Origin: Ectocarpus siliculosus
Lineage: Eukaryota > Sar > Phaeophyceae > Ectocarpales > Ectocarpaceae
Direction of reading: 5' to 3'
Length of the DNA stretch: 38,014 nt
NCBI GenBank assembly: GCA_000310025.1
Contig: FN649741.1
Span: 3,908,613-3,946,626 of the forward strand
Both the position numbers and the translations under genes were made by a program. Under the pieces are notes generated by a model. The model made no database searches. It saw only the letters and a program-made list of their open reading frames with translations, and was not told the origin of the DNA. Positions within the stretch are counted from its first letter, which is position 1; the number at the start of each line of letters is the position of its first letter. Of this stretch, positions 23,401-34,300 are shown piece by piece.

Positions 23401-25273
23401 ACCAGGTGGGGAGCTCTGATAGAACACCGGCAGGACACGGAAAGTGCTGCACGTGGAGAGCGGGAGAGGGGGTGGTGTTTGCGTTGACGGATTGTTCGTC
23501 AGCGTGCTTTTCTGCGGTTTAGCGTTCTCGCCTTTCTGCTCCTTTTGTCTACACCTGTAGGAAACAGCACCAGCACTATACTGGCTCATGTGTTACTTTG
23601 GCGATTCATTTGATGTTGCTTTGGGACCGTGCTGGTGCTACTCTTTCGTGGCGGCTTCTGTCCTAGTTCCTCCAACTTTCTCGTCTTGATTTTTCCGTGC
23701 GTCTAAACGCCTTATGCAGTGGTTGGTTGCCTTCTCTCTGTAGTATGCATGTGCAGTCGTACTCTCCTGCTTCGTTTCGTGCACCACTCCTTCGCAATTC
23801 CCTTCTGGCGCATTGTTTTGGTGCTTGTGTTCACAACGAACAAGCCACCGAGTTGTTGCGTTCGTTCGCTGAGATAGAGTGAACGAGATTTGTACGACAA
23901 GCAGCAGAGAGGCTCATAATCCAAGCCCAAAAGCACCCCCTCCCACGCCACACACCGCGTCACGTCACGTCGCCCCCCAGGGCGAGAGGACGGGGGTGAT
24001 GCGGAGGAGGAGTCCCGCCGAGCGGCGTGGCAAGTTCAGGTCCAAGAGGACTCCAAGACCAGAGTGGACGAATCACACAAGGTAAAAGACACATCCAAAC
24101 CCCCGAAAACTACTGCTTACCTTGTATGTATAGAAGCCGAAATCGCCCCACGGTAACTTTTATAGAAGCCGAAATCAAACCATTAAACTAAATAGTCAGC
24201 GCTGATAAGTCTAATGGTTTGATTTCGGCTTCTATATATGGTACGAACGTACGCTAGCCTTTGTTGTAGCCGATGCTGCTGTTATTGCCCAGACTACGCC
24301 GACTCCCGCCACTACAGCCGCCTCCACAGGACCCGCCCTGCTTTATGAGCGTTACTTCGGCGGGACGGCAGGACTGCGAGGGGTGCCCCCCCCCCCCTGA
24401 CCCGTGAATGTTGAGTGATGGGATCAGCGTGAACTCCACAAAACGGCACCACCAGACAACGGCGTTTACTGCGAAGAAGGCGCAAATTGTGAAGAAAGAA
24501 GAGAGGGTGAAGCTTGAGCCGACACCAAAGTAGACAGGGGAAGGGATGCCAGAAAATGTGCTGTCAGTCGATTCGATATTTTTTCATTCTACATCTCCTA
24601 ACCCGCGTCTCGAAAACCTGACAAAAACAAATACACTTCTATTTTATTATTTCTTAAACACACTTCGAACGAACCGAACTTTTGAAAAAACAAAAAACAC
24701 AGGTGGAGAAGATGATCGGCGATTTGGGGCAGATGTTCAGCCGTTTCTCGACGATGGTGGCGGCGCAGGAGGAGGTGGTTATGCACATCGAGGACGACGT
24801 CGAGGCCGCTCACGCCTTCGCCGAAGAGGGACAGGCGCACCTCGCCAAGTGAGTATCCTGGGGAATGGGATATAACATGCCGTCCAACCACGAAAATTCG
24901 TCAGCAGGAGAATATTCATTACGAGGTTTTGCTTTCGATGGCGGGTCGCAGAAAGATGTTGGAATGTTGCTGCTTCGCATGAACATGTTCATGTTACTGC
25001 TCCGCAAGACTTCCGATTTGCGGTACCACCTTGCGGAAGGGGGAGAGAGAGGCACAAATCGCAAGGTGCTTGTGTTGATTCGCGTTGGTTGGTATTCATA
25101 GCTACTCTTGTTTTTTCTCAACGCGCCTCGCTTCTTCGACTTGTTCGCACTTTCTGGTTGCTGTTGCTTCCCGCAGGTACTACCAGATTACGAGCGGCAA
25201 CCGGGGCATCATCATCAAGGTGTTCATCATGTTGATCGTTTGCATCTGGGTCTTCCTGGGCCTTATGAGATGA
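20487..25273 (+). CDS. Syntaxin-5/Sed5-like Qa-SNARE
   Basis: Target SNARE for ER-Golgi and intra-Golgi membrane fusion, anchored in Golgi membranes. Exons: 20487-20678, 21541-21671, 22164-22305, 22751-23405, 23981-24081, 24703-24848, 25177-25273; all phases agree, giving 487 residues and a TGA stop. The N-terminus MTMTDRTEEF matches the Sed5/STX5 N-peptide (D-R-T-x-E-F) that binds Sly1. An Habc-type helical region follows (IGRLKKLVGRKGFSNNPAAE; D-M-A-G-L-Q-K-D-I-S-S-L-Q). The SNARE motif includes VEKMIGDLGQMFSRF and the zero-layer glutamine in MVAAQEEV (about Q429). The C-terminal anchor is VFIMLIVCIWVFLGLM. The oddity is exon 4, a linker of about 218 residues rich in Gly, Pro and Ala, much longer than the short linker of animal or yeast Sed5. 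A second in-frame ATG lies two codons downstream. Confidence 0.94.
24129..24236. mobile_element. MITE-like palindromic element in SNARE intron 5
   Basis: TATAGAAGCCGAAATC opens the element at 24129-24144 and recurs at 24161. The 25-bp arm 24161-24185 is perfectly complementary to 24212-24236, with a 26-bp loop. The terminal inverted repeats and flanking TA bases suggest a small Tc1/mariner-like non-autonomous element or remnant. No ORF. Confidence 0.7.
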
Positions 25274-27659
25274 CACCCGCCTTCTTGTCCGATCCATTAA
25301 TTTTGCGTCGCCCCCCGGCCAAGAAATGCGGAGAGCGCCGACATACATCAACTGCGTTTGCAACAATGCCGTTGCCATCGAAGGGCTTTCGTCTTGATCA
25401 CAGCGCATGTGGGCAACGCATGATACGTTCGTGGTCTAGTAGATGCCCTTTGCCGGCGTTAGTGCGGGTGGCGATGTATCTCTCGTGTCTTCGGGGTTAC
25501 GTGTTTGTAGCCGAGCGATATTTTTTTTTGCAAGTTCGACGAGGGAGGGAGGTCGCGCGTTGGGGGGGGGATGCCATCACGTGATCAGGAGTTTCTACAG
25601 CCCCATTCGTGCCTAGGAGCCCCGGCAGCGTTGCTGTTTAGGTTTGCGTTCCTCGCGTGGCACCCTTCGGCCGTATTGCGTCAGTCGGCCTGTCGAGTAG
25701 TTGACTGGCCAGATAATGCAGACAAGAGCGCGTGCTTAGACAGCTTTGCATCGGCTGGGTCACGATGTCGTATATCTATCATTTTGACTTGAGGGTGTGT
25801 CCGCCTGCAAAGGAAGCGGCATGGTGACCCTCTTCTTCGCGTGGCTGTTTTTTGCACCCACTCGGCGACTACATAGATCGATCTGTGTGAATCGCCCTCC
25901 TCGTTGTTGCCGCTGTTGCCATCCACACGTTTGTTTAGTGGCGATGTTGTCGTTTTCGTCGGTGTGCTGATGTTGTGAGTTTCCGAACGACCGACGGGGC
26001 GGTGCTTGCGGCAAGTGTGCATGTCGCGCGAACACTGCTGTTAAGCCACATTCTCCGTATGTTTGATGACTGCATAGATCGCTAAGCGCGGTACCAGTTG
26101 GTCCCGTGCGTTACGCTCTTTCCCCGGTGGCTCGCGCGTCACCCACGGGTGGAGAGGATGAGGTGTGCACAAGTATTCCAAAGTAGTTACAATATCCACA
26201 GGCGGCTCGGAGCCGACATATCTGGGCAACATCACCGGACGTTCGGTACCGAGCAAGAACTGCCTTGTTTGTACCTCAGTCAGTTCCTCTGCAGAAAGGG
26301 AACCCTAGGTTGTGACGTCTGAGGTTTCAGTGGGCCTTTTTTTCTGTTCCTCAATGGGTCAATTTTACTTTTTTCGCTCTAAAATACTTCTACACGGTAA
26401 CAACCAATGGGGTTACGCGCCGCCGTCCACAGGTGCTAATACTCCGACAGCCACAAGTCTACACGCAGCCCATGCCCATCGTGTGCGTGTCCCACCACTG
26501 CTCTGCTGCTTCCGTCGAGTCCTAACCAGGAGAAGGAGAGACGCACACAGCCAGATCGATCGCACACTCTCTCGCTGTCGTCGCATACATGGTCACAGCG
26601 AACAGCTTGACAATGTAGTCTTACGGCTGCTGCGCCGCGCTGTTCTGTTCGTTGGGGCTAAAAGACAACCAGCGAACACGCCATCGTGCGACAAAGTGTA
26701 AAAAACACAACAGAAGCGCCCTTCAAAAAATTCTGCACGTGGAATCTCTCGCTCACACTTCTCGCGGTGCTAAAACCGCCTTTTGGTATTCGTTCAAAGA
26801 CCGGGCACAACACAGCTCTAGCCCAAGGGACTCCCCGCCAAGACCCTTGCCGGCCAAAGGGCATCAAGCCTCCAATACAAAAGGTAGATATTTACAATAC
26901 GTAAAAGGTGCATTTCATGAGTAAAAAAAATGATTTCCCATTCCATTCGTTCTTTACGCCAGTTTCCAGTCTGTCTCCAGCCAATCTGGTAGAGGCAGGG
27001 CCACGCAGAATACCCCCACCTCCCTCAGCCCCCCCCCCCGCCCCCCTCGCGCGCGCGCCTTCCTTCTCGCGTTGCATGCGATCTCGATGTGATTGCGAGA
27101 AGAGTGTATGCAGCAACTATCAGAAACTATTATCCCCTTTTTCTTGGACGACGCTCTTTCTAAACAGTGTCGCGCTCGGACTTGAACCACCCCTGAACCC
27201 CCTAAAACATTTCGAGGGGACAACGCACCGTACGGTATCACGGGAGGGGCCCGTCTACACCGCACCGTACCAAATCAAGTGCACCACTCTGGCATACCAT
27301 GGTAGTGTGGTCTTCCGTGAACTACCAACCGTGTGATTGGTGAGCCCAGCCAAGACCCGGGAAAAAGCGAAAAAAAACACAGCCCTCTCCACCCCAAACA
27401 ACCGTTATTCTCAAACAAAATCAGGTCGTCAAGCGGGTTCACGTCGCCTGGGCCGCCCTCTCAAAGGTTTCGAGTGACAACGCCTACATGCATGCATGCA
27501 GACCGCGGGAGAGCCCCGTCTGCATGCATTGCATCGCGCAAGGCGAGTATTGCGTTCGGCAAGCAGAGGTACTTGGGCAAGATCAACCGTGCGCCTGCTG
27601 GTCCGAGCCAAGACACCCGGGGCAACACAAGAAAAAAACAAACGATATAGCAAGGCGAT
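25274..27659. other. Intergenic region between SNARE and RING genes
   Basis: Holds the 3' ends of two convergent genes. ORFs such as 26312-26701 and 26908-27336 (plus) are low-complexity or unrecognised and lack homology cues. A 12-bp inverted repeat, ATGCATGCAGAC with its complement, lies at 27492-27503 and 27518-27529. C-rich and GCGC runs lie near 27030-27060. No RNA gene found. Confidence 0.5.
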
Positions 27660-27664
27660 ACGAT

Positions 27665-27945
27665 CAACACCCAAGCCAAATCAACTCAAAGGTCAACAGG
27701 CTTGGGCGTTACTCTTCGCCCACGAAGCCAAGTCAACTCAAAAGGTCAAGAGGGTGGGCGCTACTCTCAACACTCAAGCCAAGTCAAGACAAGCCTAGCG
27801 GGTCGAGCGTTACTCTCACACACTTACGCCAAGCCGGAACTCAAAGATCAAGAGGGCTTAGGGGTACTCTCAAACACTTACGCCAAGTCAAGCCAAGTCA
27901 AGTCAAGAGGGGCTAAGCGTTAAATTCTCAACGACAGTCAACTTT
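27665..27945. repeat. Degenerate ~54-bp tandem repeat, about 5 units
   Basis: Units begin near 27670, 27725, 27777, 27831 and 27884. They share CAAGCCAAGTCAACTCAA, GTCAAGAGGG and a G-rich box leading into GTTACTCTCAACACTTACG. The array ends about 10 bp past the stop codon of the minus-strand RING gene, so it probably lies in that gene's 3' UTR. Confidence 0.85.
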
Positions 27946-27954
27946 GGGCGAAAC

Positions 27955-30900
27955 TCAGTCCACCCTGAACTTGCACTGCGGGCACGTCCCCGAGGTCTGG
28001 AGCCAGTTCTCGATGCACACGGTGTGGTACAGGTGGAGGCACGGCAGCCGCGTCGCCTTCTCCCCTGCCTCGAAGTCCTCGAGACAGATGCAGCACTGCC
28101 GCCCGTCATCCTTGAGGTGCGCGAGCGCGCCGGCCGTCAGCGCCTCCCCCGGTAGCGCCGCGATCGCCCGGGCGGAGGCGGGACTTGTTCCCCCCCCCCC
28201 GCCGGCGTCACCGCCGGCGGCGTCGTGGTTTTGCGCTTCCGCCAGCTGTCGCAAGATCCCTGCATATATCGATGATCCCGCTCCCGCTCCCGCCCCGCCC
28301 CCTTCACGTCGCATCGCCGCCGCTGATGCCGGCAGGCTCAGCGCCTCCAGCCGTCGCGCCAGCATCAGAGACTCCATCTCCGAGACCACGTCCCTTCCTC
28401 TTCGCACGCGCGCCGTCGGACCTCGGACAAATTCGAAAGAAGACACCTGTCTCCGCCGTTGCCTTCGAAACTCGTCGTCGGAACTCCTGGCGCCGCCGCC
28501 GCCGCCGCTGCCGCCGCCGCTGCCGCCGCTGCCGCCGCCTGCTCCGGGCTCATCGCTGAGGCCACCGAGCGCGGCCCCCGCCATGCCGCCCATGAGAGCG
28601 CCCTGGAACATGGAGGACATCACGCCGGACGCCCGGGCGCCGGGCTGCACCGCCGAGAGCAGTGCCCCGCCGATCGCTCCGATGGCGGACCCTGCCGCGG
28701 CGCCGGAGATGGTGGTCCGGCCGTCGAGAAGGCCCTGGTCGTCCTCGCCCCCTCTGCCCCCGCTCCCGCCACCGCTAGTGCTGACGCCGTTTCTTTCCCT
28801 AGCAGCGGCCGCCGCCGCCAACATCCTGCACCGCGCCTCCTCGGCAGCGGATTCGAGATCGCCCGCCGCCCCCGCCTGCCTCCGCCGCCGCCCGCCGCTA
28901 ACGCCACCGCCGATCAGGGTGTCCCGGTAGGTGGCATCCGGTGGGCGCTGCTGGGGGGACATCCTGGTGCCGCACATGTCGCATCGCGACACGCCAAAGT
29001 CGTTCAGGTACGTGCACGCAGCGCAGGCCCAGGTTGTAGTATCGCCCGACTCGCCCTCGCCCTCCGTGGACGACGCGCCCCGAGCCCCGGTAGCGGCGGC
29101 GGCCGAAGCTGCGCCGCGCCCGGCGGCCGCGAACCCGCTGTCCGAAGAAGCGTCGGTAGAAGAAGAAGAAGTGAACGATCGCTCCCAGTCCTGGCGCTGC
29201 TCCCACTCCTGCACCTGCCGCCGCAGGCGCTGTTGCCGCTGCTGCAGCTGCTCCTGCTGCCTCCGCTCCCGCTCTTCCGCCGACGTTACCGCCGCAGCTC
29301 TGGCCGTCCTATTGGCAGCGGAGGCAGCTGCCGCCCGAATATCAACCTCTCGCCACGGCTGCCCCGACTCCCTCGCAGCCGCCTCCGCCGCCGGAGGCTG
29401 AGCAGGGGTGAAGACGTTTCGGGAGAAAGGCTGGTTGTCGGGATCGAACGGGGATGGCGGGGAACCTGTCACCGGCGGCGGTGAAAGCAGTTGGGCCGGC
29501 GAGTTACGCCGGCATTGCGCTTCGTGCACCTCGCGGTTGTCAATCGGCACCTTCGGTGGGGCAAGGAGCGAGTTAAGGCATGCGGACAGACAATGCGGGG
29601 CTGCTTTTAGAAAGACTACCCGTTCGAGACATCACCGTAGTCGAAAGGGATGCGCTGAAGTCATTTTTTTCAGAGAGATGAGGGAAACCGGCTGGAAACT
29701 GGGTTTGTTTGGAGTCTGTTGAATTAAGTCTGTACATTGAATTCTGGTTCTATTAAAACTTGGTCATGAATTCTGGTTTTATTAAACTTGGTCATGACAA
29801 ATAGCAGCCAGCTTGGAGTGCGACAGTGGAGTTCGCCCCCCCCGGCTTCTGCTTTGTCGCAAAGTTGGTCAGCACTCGTCGTTGAAGAGCGAACGACGCA
29901 TTATTTGATAGCGGCGTCGTATTTAGTAAAACCTCAAAAAGCACTCCAATTCTACGTTCAAAGCCCAAAGGCACAGGGGGTTTTCTGCCAGGTGGGAGCT
30001 GAGGCGTGGGCTTAAGCGGCGGGTCACAAACTTCTTTGAATTAAGAGTCCCGCCGCATGTTCCAGTTGTACTCGACAAGAAAATCCGGAACTCGTAACAA
30101 AGGGGAACACCAAACGAGGAACCCGACGCATAGGTTGGGCCGGAACGTGACAAAAACACGCGAAGCAGCGCCATCGCGCCGCGGCTGAAGCGTCAACCAA
30201 TGCGGTATTTCGAGAAACAACGCAAGTCGTACAAAAAAATGCAGTCGAAATAGTAAGCGTATAAAGCGGGCGGATCCAACGCACTAAATAGTATAACCAA
30301 ATCTGACGTCCTGTCCAATCGACGTAGACGCGTGGCGAATACATTGACGCGGGTGTTGGCGGAGATGCTGCTAGGGAAACGATCAAGTACGAGATGAGTC
30401 TGGTCAACACTGGCATCACTACCCTGAGTTCAATGAGCATGGCCAGCGCGCAGCTGCTGGAACAGCAGTTAGAAAGGTACGATACGTCGAACACTGCTCT
30501 TGTCTACAGTACCTTGCCACATGTTCTTGGTGAGTACTTCTATCGCGTGAGAATTTCCCAGAAACTTACACTTGTCCTTTGGACGCACATATCATTTTGA
30601 GAACTCTGGGCGGGAGCCAGACAGTCGCGGTGACCACGTTCAGCTGAACTACGCGAGTGTAAATCGTAGTGCACGCCGCTCCCGATTTACAAAGCCGACA
30701 CCCACTGATTGTTGGTTTCGCGGTATTTATGCATACCACTGCTGTACTCGTGGTTTAGACCAACCCTCGATAAGGCCAGAGAAGACGCGAGCGACGGTTA
30801 TCTATTTCAAAATTATGCATAGTGCATGAGGTTCAACCTGATAGCACCCCGAGGCAGGGCTGCATGGAACGTACACGACGAAGACTATTGTATGTATGGA

Positions 30901-31063
30901 AGTGGGACGGAAAGAGAATTTCGCAAATAAAAATCCATCATGTCAAGTATGGCGGACAAAGTAAATGCCAAAAATACACATTGCTGCTGCGTGTACACAC
31001 ATCATTCGTCACAGCCCTCACCTCGTGCCCACAGCGTTGACACACCCAACATGTCGCATCCAT
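27955..31063 (-). CDS. RING-H2 E3 ubiquitin ligase with RanBP2 and CCHC zinc fingers
   Basis: Predicted E3 ubiquitin-protein ligase. Exon 1 is 31063-31022 (MDATCWVCQRCGHE, donor GTGAGG); exon 2 is 29550-27955, starting V-P-I-D-N-R-E-V-H after acceptor CCGAAG; the total is 545 residues. The N-terminal zinc finger has C8, C11, H23 and C27 and is split by the 1471-bp intron. A coiled, Q/R-rich stretch follows (RQQEQLQQRQQRLRRQ). The RanBP2-type finger is W-A-C-x2-C-T-Y-L-N...C-D-M-C. Gly/Ala-zipper segments GSAIGAIGGALL and GALMGGMAGAALGG could associate with membranes. The last 50 residues are a canonical RING-H2, C-x2-C-x14-C-x-H-x2-H-x2-C-x10-C-x2-C (CCICLEDF...LPCLHLYH...CPQC). Substrate is unknown; the RanBP2 finger may bind ubiquitin or RNA. 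The gene diverges from the ABC1K gene. Confidence 0.9.
29609..29703 (-). repeat. Dispersed repeat R3, copy D (diverged, inverted)
   Basis: On the minus strand: CCAGCCGGTTTCCCTC, CATCCCTTTCGACTACGG and TCTCGAACGGGTAGTCTTTC. It is the reverse complement of the R3 copies at 18141, 18479 and 31944. It lies in the RING gene intron, close to the exon 2 acceptor. Confidence 0.75.
29738..29793. repeat. Short tandem duplication (~28 bp x2)
   Basis: GAATTCTGGTTCTATTAAAA-type unit followed by CTTGGTCAT, repeated once with small differences, inside the RING gene intron. No function evident. Confidence 0.85.
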
Positions 31064-31313
31064 GTTTTATCCTGTCGTGGGCCCCCCGCTTTGGCTTGCC
31101 GATCGCTGCTGTGTCCTGTGTCGCGCTACTGCTGTGCTGACAGGTGGGCGCATGCGGTGCAACTGGGGAACCACGCAGATTGGAGGAGTTGAAGTGGGGT
31201 CATGAGACAGCAACCCCGGCGGTGGGATCGCGGTGGATCGAACAACCACACAGCACAACTTTCTCTGACCCTCGGCACTGCTGTGCCTTGACTACAGCAC
31301 AAGCACTGGTGCC
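31064..31313. promoter_or_regulatory. Putative bidirectional promoter, RING gene / ABC1K
   Basis: Only 250 bp separate the two divergent start codons (31063 minus, 31314 plus), so both promoters and 5' UTRs must share this space unless there are upstream non-coding exons. No clear TATA box was seen. Confidence 0.45.
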
Positions 31314-34300
31314 ATGGGATTTCTATACAAGGCTCTTGCCGCGGGTTCTTGCTCCGTCTGCCTTGCTTCGGCGTTCGTCGCAAGCCCTCCTGCTCCTCCT
31401 CTCGCTGTAGCAGCAGTCAGAGGATGCAGCAGCCGCCGTGACTCATCATCTTTCCGTCGAGTCAGGCCCCGACACAGCAGTGGCAGCAGAGCCGAGGCCC
31501 GCCTACCGCCGTTGCTTCTCTCTTCTCGTACGGTCGACGTCGACGTGATCGATGTCACTGACGTCACGGAGGAAGAGGCACGTCGGGAAAAGGAACAGGT
31601 GACATAATGTCATGACAAACTCAAACCCGGACTTACCCGCTGCGGTGGGATAGATCACTCTTGAACATCTGTCAATCGTCGAGAGGATATGTTACGGTAC
31701 AGGTATAGACAACCCTCCGCCGACAACAAGGGCGAAGCGAGGCCCCTTTTGCGAACGACAGAGTCCGAGGGATGCGCCTCGGTGATTCTAGGCAACGTGT
31801 TGTCAATCGCTATAACTTTAGCTGACTTTATTATCTGTTGGTAGTGGTGGGATAATAGTAGAATAATCAAAAACGGGAGACAGACCACACTTTTGACGGG
31901 GGGCTTCATATGCATGCGCGCATCACGCGAGCGAGAACATAAAGACTCGAAATAAGTCCAGTACCCAGCCGGTTTCCCTCCACTCACTGAAAAGAATCCA
32001 CCACATCCCGTTCGACTGTGGGTATATCTCGAATGGGTAGTCTTTCTGTGTGTGTTTTTATTATTCCTTAATATGTATGCATGGAGCAGGTGGACAATAC
32101 AGGATGGTTGCGTGGGGAACCCCCCCTTCTTGAGGTCCAATGCCCGTGCTATGAGGTTCAACGGAATCGCAAGGGAACCCAAGCAAACTGTGTAGTATGT
32201 TGGCCGGAATAGGTAGGCCTTGCTTGGCATCCAAGTCTACAACCTCGGTCGCCGTCTGCTCCCTGCTGTCTCTGCCGGACACGATCACACACTCAATTGG
32301 CGCAATCAATCACGAAATGACTTGTGTGGTTTTCCTTACTGTACACTCCTCCTTTCGACATTGCCACCATCTCCCGCCGCATCGATTGTTGTGTGATTGC
32401 GACGACGACGACAACAACAACAACAACAACAACACAACAATATACCAGCAAGAGAGGAACGAGAGGATCGGCAGACGTTACAAGGGCCGGCCGGCCGCGG
32501 AGGTTGCCAAGGACGTGCGGGAGCTGCTCGACGAGGCCCTCAAGATCTTCCGAGATGCCGGCCCGCAGGTCGTAGGCGCCCGTGGCTTCAGGGCCAGCCG
32601 GTGAGTGTCGCCTCTTTGGTTCTTGTACAGCAGTGGGTGGCCCGATATAGTGGCATGAAGGGGCAAGAGGAGAATATTCCACAATTCAGGGCAGTGCCAC
32701 TATTCGATACATCGGGTTTATGTACACGTTAAGATTGTGACAAGAAATTTTGATGCCACTATATCGGCAGTTTCACCATTCAAGTCATCGGGCTACCTAC
32801 TTGACACGCAAGGAGACATCAACAGCAGTAGGAATGAGCTACTCCAGTATTTTGGGTGTTTGTGCTCTCCTTCTGTGTATTGTACGTGTGCGTTTGTATG
32901 GACATTCGTGAGAAACCTCGTGCGTGCAAGTTTGGTTGCGTGTTTTGTCGTTTCTGTTTGAGGAGACTTCTCGCGAACTCGCCGCTTTGCGCCTTCTGCC
33001 TGCCTGCTTGCCTGCCTGCGTGCAGCCGACTGGACTCCTGAATTGTTTGTAGGGTCCATGTTTGTTCCCCCAACCCGCGTTCGCTTTTGTCGTCTCGGGC
33101 ACTCCGCACCATTGCGTTTTCGTACAGTACAACACACGTCGTTATCGCCTCCGTTCCCCCATCTTGACAGCGACCGCGCTAACCGGCTGACCAATGAAAA
33201 TACGTCAGTCTCCAAGCACAGGGGAAAAAAATGTTGTACGTGTGTGTGTTGTTCTTTGTTATTTTTTTAAAGTAGCATGGAACGTCAGTCTCAAGTGCGG
33301 TGTGTGTGTGTGTGTGCCCATGATCATCGCCGATCCCCAAGGCGCGTGTCAACCAACTTTGTGCTTCTCGTCCCTGTGTAGTTGCATCGTTACAAACAAA
33401 CATTACCCACGGCGTTGGCACAATTCTTAGGGCCGTCCTCTTGACCTTGACCGACCTCGTGCGAGACTGGAGGGGGGGTAAGCTGCTGAGACCCAAGAGC
33501 GAAGGCGGAGGCGGCGACGCGGCCACGGCGCCCTCGCCAGCAGCACCGCCGGCGGCGGGGCCGGCGGCAGGGGCGGGCAGGGGAGTGGCGGCGGCGGCGG
33601 CGGCCCTTTCGGGGCAGGAGCTGGACCCCGCGGGGGCTGCGCGCGCGCTGCGCTTGCTGTTCGAACGGGTGCGTGGACGGTGGAATCCCCGTTGGTTGGG
33701 GAGTTGTAGAGCAAATTGCTGCTCTGGGATGATGGGATATAAAGCGTGTGGTAGATGCACCCGTTGGTGTTCTTTAGTGTTCTCTCCGTCCGTATCTGGT
33801 CGACGGGGCCCCAACTGCGTGGATCTAATAGCTCTTGCTCATGGGTTTTTGTTTTTTTTAGAGACGCGGAGCCGTTTTCGTTGTGTTTTCTCTTCGCTAG
33901 CTATGTGGTAGATGAGACAAAATGCGGATGGCCAGCGGCACCGACCATTCCTCAACCTTGGAGAACTTTCCACGGCCGCTGTCAAGTCACTCGCCTCTCC
34001 CCTCAAACCTCACTCCCCCCTCCTCCCCGCCTCCCAACCCCCCAACGCACCCCCACGATATCACGTGCGCACGCGGACGATTTTTGTTGTGCCGAACTGT
34101 TTTCGGGGTGTCAAGAACAGCTGGGCGCCACGTACATCAAGCTGGGGCAGTTCATCGCCTCTTCGCCGACGTTGTTCCCTCCTGAGTGAGGTTTTGCTCC
34201 GATGCTCCCCGTGACACCGCCGCACGATCGACTAACTGCTGTCTGTTGTTGTTGAGTGTTGCTTATCTCGGCCTCGGTGTTTCCTTCTCCCCGTTTTTTT

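Noticed and set aside
23133-23522. Alternative frame with a Q-rich run inside SNARE exon 4
   Set aside because: At first it looked like the start of the SNARE helix, but the phase-1 donor at 23405 joined to exon 5 gives a consistent SNARE motif in the other frame.
27160-27200. Minus-strand GGTTCAAGTCC resembling a tRNA T-loop (box B)
   Set aside because: The flanking bases cannot form a 5-bp T stem and no D or anticodon arm is present at the right distance.
30394-30600. Plus-strand ORF starting MSLVNTGITTLSSM
   Set aside because: Lies inside the intron of the RING gene, has no domain, and the split zinc finger explains this interval as intron.
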